From: Candidatus Altarchaeota archaeon
GTDB taxonomy: Archaea; Altiarchaeota; Altiarchaeia; IMC4; QMZM01
Assembly (NCBI GenBank): GCA_016931955.1
Contig: JAFGDV010000021.1
Span: 1 to 12,413, forward strand
Reading direction: 5' to 3'
DNA: 12,413 nucleotides
How positions within the stretch are numbered: the first letter of the stretch is position 1; each line of letters opens with the position of its first letter. Under the pieces are notes generated by a model. That model was not told the DNA's origin, searched no databases, and saw only the letters and a program-made list of their open reading frames with translations. Below, in pieces: positions 6,154 through 12,413 of the stretch. A program made the translations under genes and the position numbers.

Positions 6154-6816
6154 CTACTTAAATACTTCCCCGGTCTCCTTGAACCAGAGGAGCAGGTCTA
6201 GTTCATCCATTGGAATACCCACCTTCTCTGAGAAGTCCCTCATAGCCTCTTCTATCTGCAAGTACCTCTTACGTGTGAGGTTCTCAGGTATCCTGTCTAT
6301 GACCCCCAAGGGGGGGAGGTTCTTGAGTATGTGTCTGTCCAGTATCGCTATATTGTCGCCTAAGCCGGTGTTCCTGAGGAAATGGCTTGCTTCCTTCATC
6401 CCCAGACCTTTCACGTTCTTGATGAGGCAGTCTCTGAGTTCGGTTATGTTCTCTTCTTCAAGCAATTTCTTGATGCTTTTTTTGTTGAACCATTCCCTGG
6501 CTTGTATGATGTTTCCCGCCTTTGTGCGGTGGAATCTAACCCCGGTATTCCTTAAGAAATCCGTGAGCTCCTCTCTGCTGCATGAGTAGAGTCTTCCGCA
6601 GTCCATCAGGGGTTTGACTGCGTTGAACCACACTGATTTAGCCTTCGACTGGGGCGTGCAGAGGCAGAAACAGAGTTCAGCGAACAACCTCTTCTCTGAT
6701 TCGGCGCCCATCTGCTTGAACTCCTTCAGTCGGTTTCTTATGTGCTCCCTGTTTGTCTTATAGAGCTCCTTTAGTTCGGACACTACCAGGGGTTCCTCTT
6801 TAGCTTCCATATCCAT
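6154..6816 (-). CDS. ogg2: 8-oxoguanine DNA glycosylase/AP lyase, Ogg2 type
   Basis: A 220-residue helix-hairpin-helix-GPD enzyme that removes 8-oxoguanine from DNA and can cut the strand at the abasic site. Seen: ELCFCLCTPQSKA (47-59), the hairpin VKGLGMKEASHFLRNTG (135-151) with catalytic lysine K141, and AILDRHIL (157-164) with catalytic D160. The protein ends in WFKETGEVFK: a free C-terminal lysine is known in the Ogg2 family to recognise the 8-oxoguanine base, so this is not Ogg1, AGOG or plain endonuclease III. ATG 6816 overlaps carS by 34 bases. A GTG at 6783 overlaps the carS stop as TAGTG and gives a 209-residue protein, closer to the ~207 residues of the Methanocaldococcus enzyme; this may be the real start. 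No iron-sulfur cysteine cluster is present at the C-terminus, as expected for Ogg2. Confidence 0.92.
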   Translation of the reverse strand: MDMEAKEEPLVVSELKELYKTNREHIRNRLKEFKQMGAESEKRLFAELCFCLCTPQSKAKSVWFNAVKPLMDCGRLYSCSREELTDFLRNTGVRFHRTKAGNIIQAREWFNKKSIKKLLEEENITELRDCLIKNVKGLGMKEASHFLRNTGLGDNIAILDRHILKNLPPLGVIDRIPENLTRKRYLQIEEAMRDFSEKVGIPMDELDLLLWFKETGEVFK

Positions 6817-7355
6817 GCAATGAAGTTCGCTATTATATGTAGTATGGGTGTTATCACGACTACGACGAAGAAGCGATCATAATCGAGGGTCTTTGTGAGG
6901 AGCCATGCGAAAAAGAACGCGCCGAATACGAAATCAAGTTGGTCTAGCAGCGGCGCAGGGTCGCCTGATCTGAGGTTAGCCCTTCTCTTAACGAAGCTCG
7001 CGATCATGTCTCCTACGAGGGTTCCTAGGCTCAGCATGAAGGCGAGCTCTATGTGCATCTGGGGTAGAACAAGCCCCGGTAATCCAAGAATCCCCCGGAG
7101 TAACACGGTCGCATCCGACTGAAACATGGCCTGGGTCAAGCCCATTAATGTGCCCCCCAGCACTCCTACAAAGAATCCCCTCCATGTTTTCCCGTCACCT
7201 AGGAGTCTCACCCCATGCCATTCCTTGCCGCCGTCTATGGGTTTGCCGTATTTCTCCAGGAACCCTATCTTAGAGAACTGTACTGGCGCCGAGTTGGCGA
7301 AATACGCAGGCAGGATGAACCACAGTGCCTGTATGATCCGTACTTCCACACCCAT
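6783..7355 (-). CDS. carS: CDP-archaeol synthase
   Basis: A 190-residue integral membrane enzyme (EC 2.7.7.67) that joins CTP and unsaturated archaetidic acid to give CDP-archaeol, the activated precursor of archaeal polar lipids. Family motifs are clear: LPAYFANSAPV (15-25), LLGDGKTWRG (51-60), GDMIASFVKRR (115-125) and LLDQLDFVFGA (136-146). Hydrophobic stretches at about 8-22, 60-76, 103-121, 141-156 and 162-183 fit five membrane segments. The enzyme faces the cytoplasm and supports ether-lipid membranes, so the host makes its own archaeal lipids. It is the first gene of the minus-strand cluster and diverges from apgM over 34 bases. The 3' end overlaps the ogg2 frame. At 190 residues it is slightly longer than many relatives; ATG 7355 fits the predicted leaderless promoter. 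Confidence 0.94.
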   Translation of the reverse strand: MGVEVRIIQALWFILPAYFANSAPVQFSKIGFLEKYGKPIDGGKEWHGVRLLGDGKTWRGFFVGVLGGTLMGLTQAMFQSDATVLLRGILGLPGLVLPQMHIELAFMLSLGTLVGDMIASFVKRRANLRSGDPAPLLDQLDFVFGAFFFAWLLTKTLDYDRFFVVVVITPILHIIANFIAWIWKLKRNPW

Positions 7356-7389
7356 ACTATTTAATTAGGGTTCAGGTAAATATATCTCT
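7356..7389. promoter_or_regulatory. Compact divergent promoter of carS and apgM
   Basis: Only 34 bases separate the two start codons. TATTTAATTA at 7358-7367 is centred about 27 bases before ATG 7390 (apgM). AAATATATC at 7378-7386, read on the minus strand as GATATATTT, is centred about 27 bases before ATG 7355 (carS). Each TATA box therefore lies next to the other gene's start, so both mRNAs should be leaderless and the two transcription complexes would compete for the same DNA. Confidence 0.6.
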
Positions 7390-8604
7390 ATGACGAAGTT
7401 ACTCCTCATACTCTGTGATGGAATGGGCGACCGCCTAACCAAGGGGAAGACGCCTCTTGAGGCTGCTGACTCCCCCAACATGGACCGCATTGCCAAGGAG
7501 GGTATATGTGGCATAATGGATACGGTACGCACTGGCGTGCGTCCTGGAAGCGATACTGCTCATCTATCCCTCTTTGGTTATGATCCCCTCAAGGTCTACA
7601 CTGGGAGGGGGCCATTTGAGGCCGCTGGCGTGGGTCTTAAACTGCAAGATGGCGATGTTGCATTTCGCTGCAACTTTGCAACACTCAAGGATGGCAGGGT
7701 CGTGGACAGGCGGGCTGGTCGGGCGGAGCATGGCCTGGCGGAGCTTGCAGATGGGATATCGCGGATTAGAGTGGAAGGTGCTGAGATTCTATTCAAGAAG
7801 TGCGCCGGACACCGGGCTGTTCTAGTCCTCCGTGGTGAGGGCCTTTCTTCATGTATAACAGACACTGATCCTGAGTCTAGTGACGTTATCCCTAACTCAT
7901 GCGAATCCCTTGACGGTGAGGGGGCTTCCTTAAAAACCGCAGGTATCCTGAATGAGTTCACCCAGAAGACCGCTAAACTTCTATCCGATCACCCGATAAA
8001 CATGGAGAGGGTGGAGCGTGGACTGCTTCCCGCTAATATTGTCCTCTGTAGGGGTGCTGGCATAAAGCCCAACATCAAGGGCTTTGAGCAGAGGTATGGT
8101 CTGAAGGCAGCGTGTATATCAGCCACCACCCTCATAAAGGGTGTGTGCAGGACCCTGGGCATGGACGTGATCGAGGTTGAAGGCGTCACAGGCCACGTGG
8201 ACTCTAACATCGCCGCGAAGGCTCGTGCAGCCATCGAAGCTTTGAAGGAGTATGACTTTGTTTTCTTGCACATCAAGGGAACAGATGAGGCTTCTCATGA
8301 CGGCAAGTTTGATCTGAAGAAGGGGATGATTGAGAGGATTGATAGGGAGGTCATTAGCCCAATAAGGGATAACGTTAAGGACACAACCATTGTGTTGACA
8401 GCCGATCATTCGACCCCTATTGGGATAAGACAGCACTCTGCTGATCCCGTTCCAATAGCTATTTTGGGTGATGTTCGCGTTGATCAGGTTGATAGGTTCA
8501 CAGAGAGGGATTGCGCTAAGGGCGGTCTTTTGAGGATCTGCGGCAATGACCTTATGGGCGTCATCTTGGATATCTCTAACACTGCGAAACTCTTCGGTGC
8601 GTGA
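7390..8604 (+). CDS. apgM: 2,3-bisphosphoglycerate-independent phosphoglycerate mutase, archaeal type
   Basis: A 404-residue alkaline-phosphatase-superfamily enzyme (EC 5.4.2.12) that interconverts 3- and 2-phosphoglycerate in glycolysis and gluconeogenesis. Seen: the N-terminal metal motif LILCDGMGDR (D10), the catalytic serine motif RPGSDTAHL with S54, HIKGTDEASHDG at about 294-305, TADHSTP at about 337-343 (D339, H340), and HSADPVP shortly after; these hold the two metal ions. Length matches the archaeal ApgM family (about 400-415) and not the ~510-residue bacterial GpmI form. It is transcribed alone, divergently from carS, with a predicted leaderless start at ATG 7390. The AbrB-like gene follows 39 bases later from its own TATA box. 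The gene looks intact and ordinary in codon use, a housekeeping anchor for the window. Confidence 0.96.
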   Translation: MTKLLLILCDGMGDRLTKGKTPLEAADSPNMDRIAKEGICGIMDTVRTGVRPGSDTAHLSLFGYDPLKVYTGRGPFEAAGVGLKLQDGDVAFRCNFATLKDGRVVDRRAGRAEHGLAELADGISRIRVEGAEILFKKCAGHRAVLVLRGEGLSSCITDTDPESSDVIPNSCESLDGEGASLKTAGILNEFTQKTAKLLSDHPINMERVERGLLPANIVLCRGAGIKPNIKGFEQRYGLKAACISATTLIKGVCRTLGMDVIEVEGVTGHVDSNIAAKARAAIEALKEYDFVFLHIKGTDEASHDGKFDLKKGMIERIDREVISPIRDNVKDTTIVLTADHSTPIGIRQHSADPVPIAILGDVRVDQVDRFTERDCAKGGLLRICGNDLMGVILDISNTAKLFGA

Positions 8605-8614
8605 CTAACATTAA

Positions 8615-8622
8615 TTTATAAA
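8615..8622 (+). promoter_or_regulatory. TATA box of the small AbrB-like gene
   Basis: TTTATAAA is centred 25-26 bases before ATG 8644. The match to the archaeal consensus is strong and predicts a leaderless mRNA. Confidence 0.65.
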
Positions 8623-8643
8623 GGTCTAAACATATAATTTAAC

Positions 8644-8802
8644 ATGAAAAGGGACGTTGGCAGATACCACAAGCTTCCTTGGGGTGGAGGGCAACTAACT
8701 ATCCCGAAGGATCTCGTTAAGGAGTTGAGGTTGAACAACAAGGAAAAGGTCCTCCTAGAGTATGACCCTAACAAGAAGGAGCTGAGGATTACAAAGCTCT
8801 AG
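8644..8802 (+). CDS. Small AbrB/SpoVT-like DNA-binding protein
   Basis: A 52-residue protein. It has the swapped-hairpin AbrB pattern: a first strand with GGGQLTIPKDLVKELRLNN (residues 14-32), then EKVLLEYDPNKKELRITKL (34-52). AbrB domains of this size act as dimers and bind DNA as small regulators or as antitoxins. No toxin gene is next to it in the same direction; the opposite-strand small gene at 8887-9093 is its only small neighbour. The N-terminus MKRDVGRYHKLPWGG is longer than a minimal AbrB start and rich in charged residues. A strong TATA box at the leaderless distance and the conserved fold pattern support a real gene. Its targets are unknown. Confidence 0.82.
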   Translation: MKRDVGRYHKLPWGGGQLTIPKDLVKELRLNNKEKVLLEYDPNKKELRITKL

Positions 8803-8841
8803 CTAATCGAAGAACGGTGGCAGACTGGGTGTATTCGGTGA

Positions 8842-8877
8842 ATCTTGTTTCTATTTATTCCTTTTACGTTTTTTTGG
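8842..8877 (+). terminator. T-rich termination region after the AbrB-like gene
   Basis: Several T runs, ending in seven T at 8869-8875, follow the AbrB-like gene by about 40-75 bases. Archaeal RNA polymerase terminates at such plus-strand T tracts without a hairpin. The region sits between two converging small genes. Confidence 0.5.
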
Positions 8878-8886
8878 TTACTTTAT

Positions 8887-9093
8887 TTATTCTTCTACTA
8901 CTATAACCACGTCTTCCCCGTCTTTGAAGGGTAATTCATTTTTTTGCATTGGGAGTATGTCTATACAACATTCTTCTCTTTCCCCTATGCTGACGAGGCC
9001 AACCACGCCTTTGTTTTTTAGCTCCATTTTTTTTGGGAGGGCTATTTTTTCCAGCCCATATATATTTTTGTAGGAGAGTATAAATATATACAT
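8887..9093 (-). CDS. Unrecognised small protein
   Basis: A 68-residue protein from ATG 9093, or 46 residues from the internal ATG 9027 (MELKNKGVVG). I do not recognise the family. The C-terminal part alternates short strands and turns (KGVVGLVSIGEREECCIDIL, then LPFKDGEDVVIVVEE) and would suit a small beta barrel or hairpin; it ends acidic. This loosely recalls small antitoxin-type or AbrB-like beta proteins, but no diagnostic motif is seen. Two adjacent cysteines occur mid-protein. Start choice is open: a TATA-like stretch near 9116-9122 would serve 9093, while TATATTTATA inside the first codons could instead serve the shorter form. It faces the winged-helix gene at 9142 across 48 bases and converges with the AbrB-like gene. 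Confidence 0.55.
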   Translation of the reverse strand: MYIFILSYKNIYGLEKIALPKKMELKNKGVVGLVSIGEREECCIDILPMQKNELPFKDGEDVVIVVEE

Positions 9094-9141
9094 AATAAAT
9101 TATAATAACACTATGTATACTATTATATAGAACATACTAAA
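9094..9141. promoter_or_regulatory. AT-rich divergent promoter region
   Basis: The 48 bases between the two divergent starts are almost all A and T. TATGTATACTATTATATA (9113-9130) can supply a TATA box about 25 bases before ATG 9142 on the plus strand and about 26 bases before ATG 9093 on the minus strand. Shared use of one AT block would tie the two genes together. Confidence 0.5.
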
Positions 9142-10116
9142 ATGGAAAACCCCCAACTACAGAGGGTGGGCAAATGGCTCGATCTGACCGACCAACAATT
9201 TGGAATCCTGCTATCCCTCTACAAACTCGAGACAATTGGAGAGAAGACAACACCAAAAAACATAGAGCATGAGTACCTTAAAACCTATGGTAGAGCGCCT
9301 CAGAGATCCAACCTCTTCGGACAGATCAGACAACTGCTTTCAAGGAACATGATAACGAAGGAGGGTCAGGGGTCTTATTCGGTAAATTTTGGGGTGATAT
9401 ACGCGCTCCTCCAAGATCGGAAGGACGCCTTCATAGAGGAACTGAACGAGTTTAACAGGGTTTCTGAGCAGATAAAGGAATACTTCAGGAAGGCTGCTAT
9501 TCAGACAACAAAGCCGAAGGTGGAGTACTTCAACTATGACGAATTTTATAACGCCCTCGCTGAATCAATAAAGACCAAAGAACGCTTTTATACGACGACG
9601 AAGTTCCCATCAATCGCCTACACCTATTCGCTCTCCGCTGGAATTGGCACAATCAATTACACTAACACTGTCTGGGAGCGCTGTTTTGAGAGGCGTGAAT
9701 TGCAGGCCTGCTATCTTACAACATTGGATGTCGACTTCCCATTCAACCACGCCTTCAGAGTCTATGGGGACCCTAAGAGGGCATACCGGGAATGCATAAT
9801 AGTAATAGACCAATTGTGGAATCAGATACAAACACACCCCAACCTAGACGTTAGGTTCCTGAAAGAGCTTCATGGGATGGATGTCTTCATCCCCGAAACC
9901 CATGAACCCAAGGAATTCTTCCTGTTCACGAGAGACGAGCACAGGAACATCATAGGGGGTATAAAGGTAATGTCTCCCGAAACAGCTATAAGCGCTAAAC
10001 AGATGTTTATGCGCGACTTCGAGTACGCTGAGCGGCTTACTGGACAGAAGGGTGAGGAGATAATGGAAAACCTTAAAAAGGAACTTGAGGAAAGATACAG
10101 CATCTGTAAGGTCTAA
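9142..10116 (+). CDS. Winged-helix transcription regulator, TrmB-like architecture
   Basis: A 324-residue protein. Residues about 14-82 form a winged helix (LTDQQFGILLSLYKLE, then SNLFGQIRQLLSRNMITKEG and the wing SYSVNF). A charged helix at about 92-115 (DRKDAFIEELNEFNRVSEQI) could mediate dimerisation. The C-terminal ~200 residues alternate strands and helices (FYNALAESIKTKERFYTTTK; LDVRFLKELHGMDVFI; FFLFTRDEHRNIIGGIKV), which resembles the PLD-like effector domain of TrmB regulators, but I see no sugar-binding signature and do not claim a ligand. The downstream zinc-ribbon/V4R gene begins two bases after its stop and has AAGGT in the last codons of this gene as ribosome binding site, so the two proteins are made together. 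I infer that this is the DNA-binding half of a two-protein sensor-regulator. Confidence 0.75.
   Translation: MENPQLQRVGKWLDLTDQQFGILLSLYKLETIGEKTTPKNIEHEYLKTYGRAPQRSNLFGQIRQLLSRNMITKEGQGSYSVNFGVIYALLQDRKDAFIEELNEFNRVSEQIKEYFRKAAIQTTKPKVEYFNYDEFYNALAESIKTKERFYTTTKFPSIAYTYSLSAGIGTINYTNTVWERCFERRELQACYLTTLDVDFPFNHAFRVYGDPKRAYRECIIVIDQLWNQIQTHPNLDVRFLKELHGMDVFIPETHEPKEFFLFTRDEHRNIIGGIKVMSPETAISAKQMFMRDFEYAERLTGQKGEEIMENLKKELEERYSICKV
10107..10112 (+). promoter_or_regulatory. Ribosome binding site of the V4R gene
   Basis: TAAGGT in the last codons of the winged-helix gene lies about seven bases before ATG 10119. It supports this start and coupled translation of the pair. Confidence 0.55.
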
Positions 10117-10118
10117 AG

Positions 10119-11357
10119 ATGGAATGCCCTTCATGTAGTCAAAAGATCCGTGGAAGATGGAATTTCTGCCCGAACTGTGGCATGAAATTGAGCCCTAAAG
10201 AGGTTTTAGTTCACCGAGGGATCAGGGACCTGGAACAGCCGTTTGGGAGCCTAGCCCATGAGGGGGTCGTCTCCAAAAAATTCGCGTCTGTTAGGAATAT
10301 GGGCGACAGCGCACATGGGAGCCCCAAGGGGATACGCCCCCAGCTTGGCGATTTCGAGCACATAAACCTACTTAATCTCAGAAGGTTCTCGTTATCATAT
10401 GTTTCCCCTGAACAGGAGCATGAGGTCTATAAGATAGGGAGGATTATTGGAGCCTATCTCGCAAAAATTGATGCTGAAAGCCCTCAAAATCGGGATCTTT
10501 TCGACAAGAACTCAGGAAGAGACTTTTGGGGTATTATTGGCGATAAAGCTCTTCAGGAAGATCAGAGGAGGACGTGGAAGAACCTGGGTATCGGTTTCAT
10601 AGGCGTTGAACGCATTGACAGGAAACATGGCGTTGTTAAATACAGCCTTGATGAATCCCCGTCCTCTGTAGTCCATAAGAGGAACACCCCTTGCTTTATG
10701 GAAGCCGGCATACTCTCCGGGATGGTGGAATCCCTTTATACGATCTCTCAGAGGGATGTTAGTGATGCCTTAAGTGTCCAAGAAAATTATCCCGTAGTAG
10801 AGTTATCCCTGCTAGACAAAGGCGAGAACCCTCCGATAGACCCCCCAGCTAAGGGGGAATTAGAGTCCATGCTTTTTGAGACAATCTCTCTCGTATTAGA
10901 CGAAGCCGAAGCCTGCAGGCGGGGTTTACCTGATTTCTCTTACATGGCCCTTGACCAGATGATTAACTATCTCTTTCTCACACTATCGCCTGGACATATT
11001 ATACTATCTAAGCAGGCTGGGAGGATATGTGGTGAAAGAATCAGTAGAGAGGCCAACCTGAGCGGTGTTGGCCGCGCCTTAGACTTTCTGCAGAGGATAT
11101 TCCTCTATCTTAGGGCTGGAATCATCCACGCCAAGGAGGGCATAAACCAGATAACCGTAAGTATGGATGAATCAGTCTATGCGTCTGGTGTGGACAACGT
11201 AGGCATCAATCTCTGCACCTTTTTTGAGGGCATCCTGGAGGGCACACTCTCGAAGGCCACCGACCAGAGGTGGTATGTGCTGGAGACGAAGTGTGCTGGA
11301 AACGATCATCTTCGGTGTGAGTTCAATTGTAGGTTGGCAGACTATACCAAAATGTAA
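10119..11357 (+). CDS. Zinc-ribbon protein with tandem V4R (4-vinyl reductase) domains
   Basis: A 412-residue cytoplasmic protein. Residues 1-24 are a zinc ribbon with CxxC pairs C3/C6 and C17/C20. A linker of about 50 residues follows. The C-terminal V4R domain (about 255-412) is complete: NLCTFFEGILEGTLSKA with C366, then KCAGNDHLRCEFNC with C392, C400 and C404. V4R domains bind small hydrophobic or aromatic molecules or metal and occur in DmpR/XylR-type regulators and the methanogen regulator MsvR. A second V4R-like unit at about 80-235 (CFMEAGILSGMVESLY, then YPVVELSLL) keeps the GI-G helix and the first cysteine but has lost the distal cysteines. No enzymatic motif is visible, so a sensing role is likely, with the co-transcribed winged-helix protein as output. 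The gene ends 125 bases before the 16S rRNA. Confidence 0.85.
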   Translation: MECPSCSQKIRGRWNFCPNCGMKLSPKEVLVHRGIRDLEQPFGSLAHEGVVSKKFASVRNMGDSAHGSPKGIRPQLGDFEHINLLNLRRFSLSYVSPEQEHEVYKIGRIIGAYLAKIDAESPQNRDLFDKNSGRDFWGIIGDKALQEDQRRTWKNLGIGFIGVERIDRKHGVVKYSLDESPSSVVHKRNTPCFMEAGILSGMVESLYTISQRDVSDALSVQENYPVVELSLLDKGENPPIDPPAKGELESMLFETISLVLDEAEACRRGLPDFSYMALDQMINYLFLTLSPGHIILSKQAGRICGERISREANLSGVGRALDFLQRIFLYLRAGIIHAKEGINQITVSMDESVYASGVDNVGINLCTFFEGILEGTLSKATDQRWYVLETKCAGNDHLRCEFNCRLADYTKM

Positions 11358-11376
11358 TCTATTTTAAATCTGAAAT

Positions 11377-11388
11377 ACATATAAATTA
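11377..11388 (+). promoter_or_regulatory. Predicted rRNA promoter TATA box
   Basis: ACATATAAATTA follows a purine-rich stretch TGAAAT that could serve as the TFB recognition element. Transcription should start near 11408, leaving a leader of roughly 75 bases before mature 16S. It is the only strong TATA box between the V4R gene and the rRNA. Confidence 0.6.
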
Positions 11389-11404
11389 CTAGATGTTGTG
11401 AGGG

Positions 11405-11419
11405 CATATCTACGATATG
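11405..11419 (+). repeat. Short hairpin at the start of the pre-rRNA leader
   Basis: CATATC (11405-11410) and GATATG (11414-11419) are perfect inverted copies around TAC, located exactly where transcription of the rRNA is predicted to begin. It could be a 5'-end stem of the transcript or a binding site for a dimeric regulator. Confidence 0.4.
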
Positions 11420-11482
11420 TTTGATTTGTGTGATATTGCAGGTAAAACCTAGTGTGAACCACCAATTCCATTGTGACCATTA

Positions 11483-12413
<931 letters not shown>

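Noticed and set aside
6179-6589. Plus-strand 136-residue open frame
   Set aside because: Antisense to ogg2; composition reflects the reverse complement of a real gene.
7596-7961. Minus-strand 121-residue open frame
   Set aside because: Antisense to apgM; proline/serine/arginine-rich shadow translation.
8119-8436. Minus-strand 105-residue open frame
   Set aside because: Antisense to the catalytic part of apgM, no promoter or motif.
9844-10134. Minus-strand open frames of 77-96 residues
   Set aside because: They lie opposite the end of the winged-helix gene and have no domain signal.

Overview
This window comes from an archaeon. The evidence is a 16S rRNA gene with archaeal signature sequences at the right end (5' part only, cut by the window edge), a CDP-archaeol synthase (ether-lipid synthesis), an archaeal-type phosphoglycerate mutase, an Ogg2-type DNA glycosylase, a PAC2 proteasome-assembly chaperone, a V4R-domain sensor, and TATA-like boxes placed about 25 bases before start codons, as in archaeal leaderless transcripts. 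I cannot name the lineage from sequence alone; the 16S has unusual bases even at normally universal positions, which suggests a poorly sampled group.

Left region (1-4202) looks accessory. It holds a nucleotidyltransferase-fold protein of the AbiEii-like type, a protein with two winged helices that could be its partner or antitoxin, and two Fic-domain (AMP-transferase type) proteins of different architecture, both on the minus strand. Each Fic gene is preceded by a near-identical ~30-base element, so the two probably share control or history.

Central region (4203-7355, minus strand) is a tight housekeeping/stress cluster read in the order carS (membrane lipid), ogg2 (8-oxoguanine repair), a calcineurin-like phosphoesterase, a PAC2 family proteasome-assembly chaperone ending in an HbYX-like tail, and a small Hsp20 heat-shock protein. 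Genes overlap or lie a few bases apart. The cluster diverges from apgM (7390-8604, plus strand) across only 34 bases that must hold both promoters.

Right region (8605-12413) has a 52-residue AbrB-like protein, an unrecognised small protein on the opposite strand, and a two-gene unit made of a winged-helix regulator and a zinc-ribbon plus tandem V4R sensor. After these come an AT-rich promoter region and the 16S rRNA gene. The regulator pair is a good candidate for a ligand-responsive transcription system whose ligand is unknown.

No tRNA, CRISPR array, insertion sequence or prophage gene was seen.
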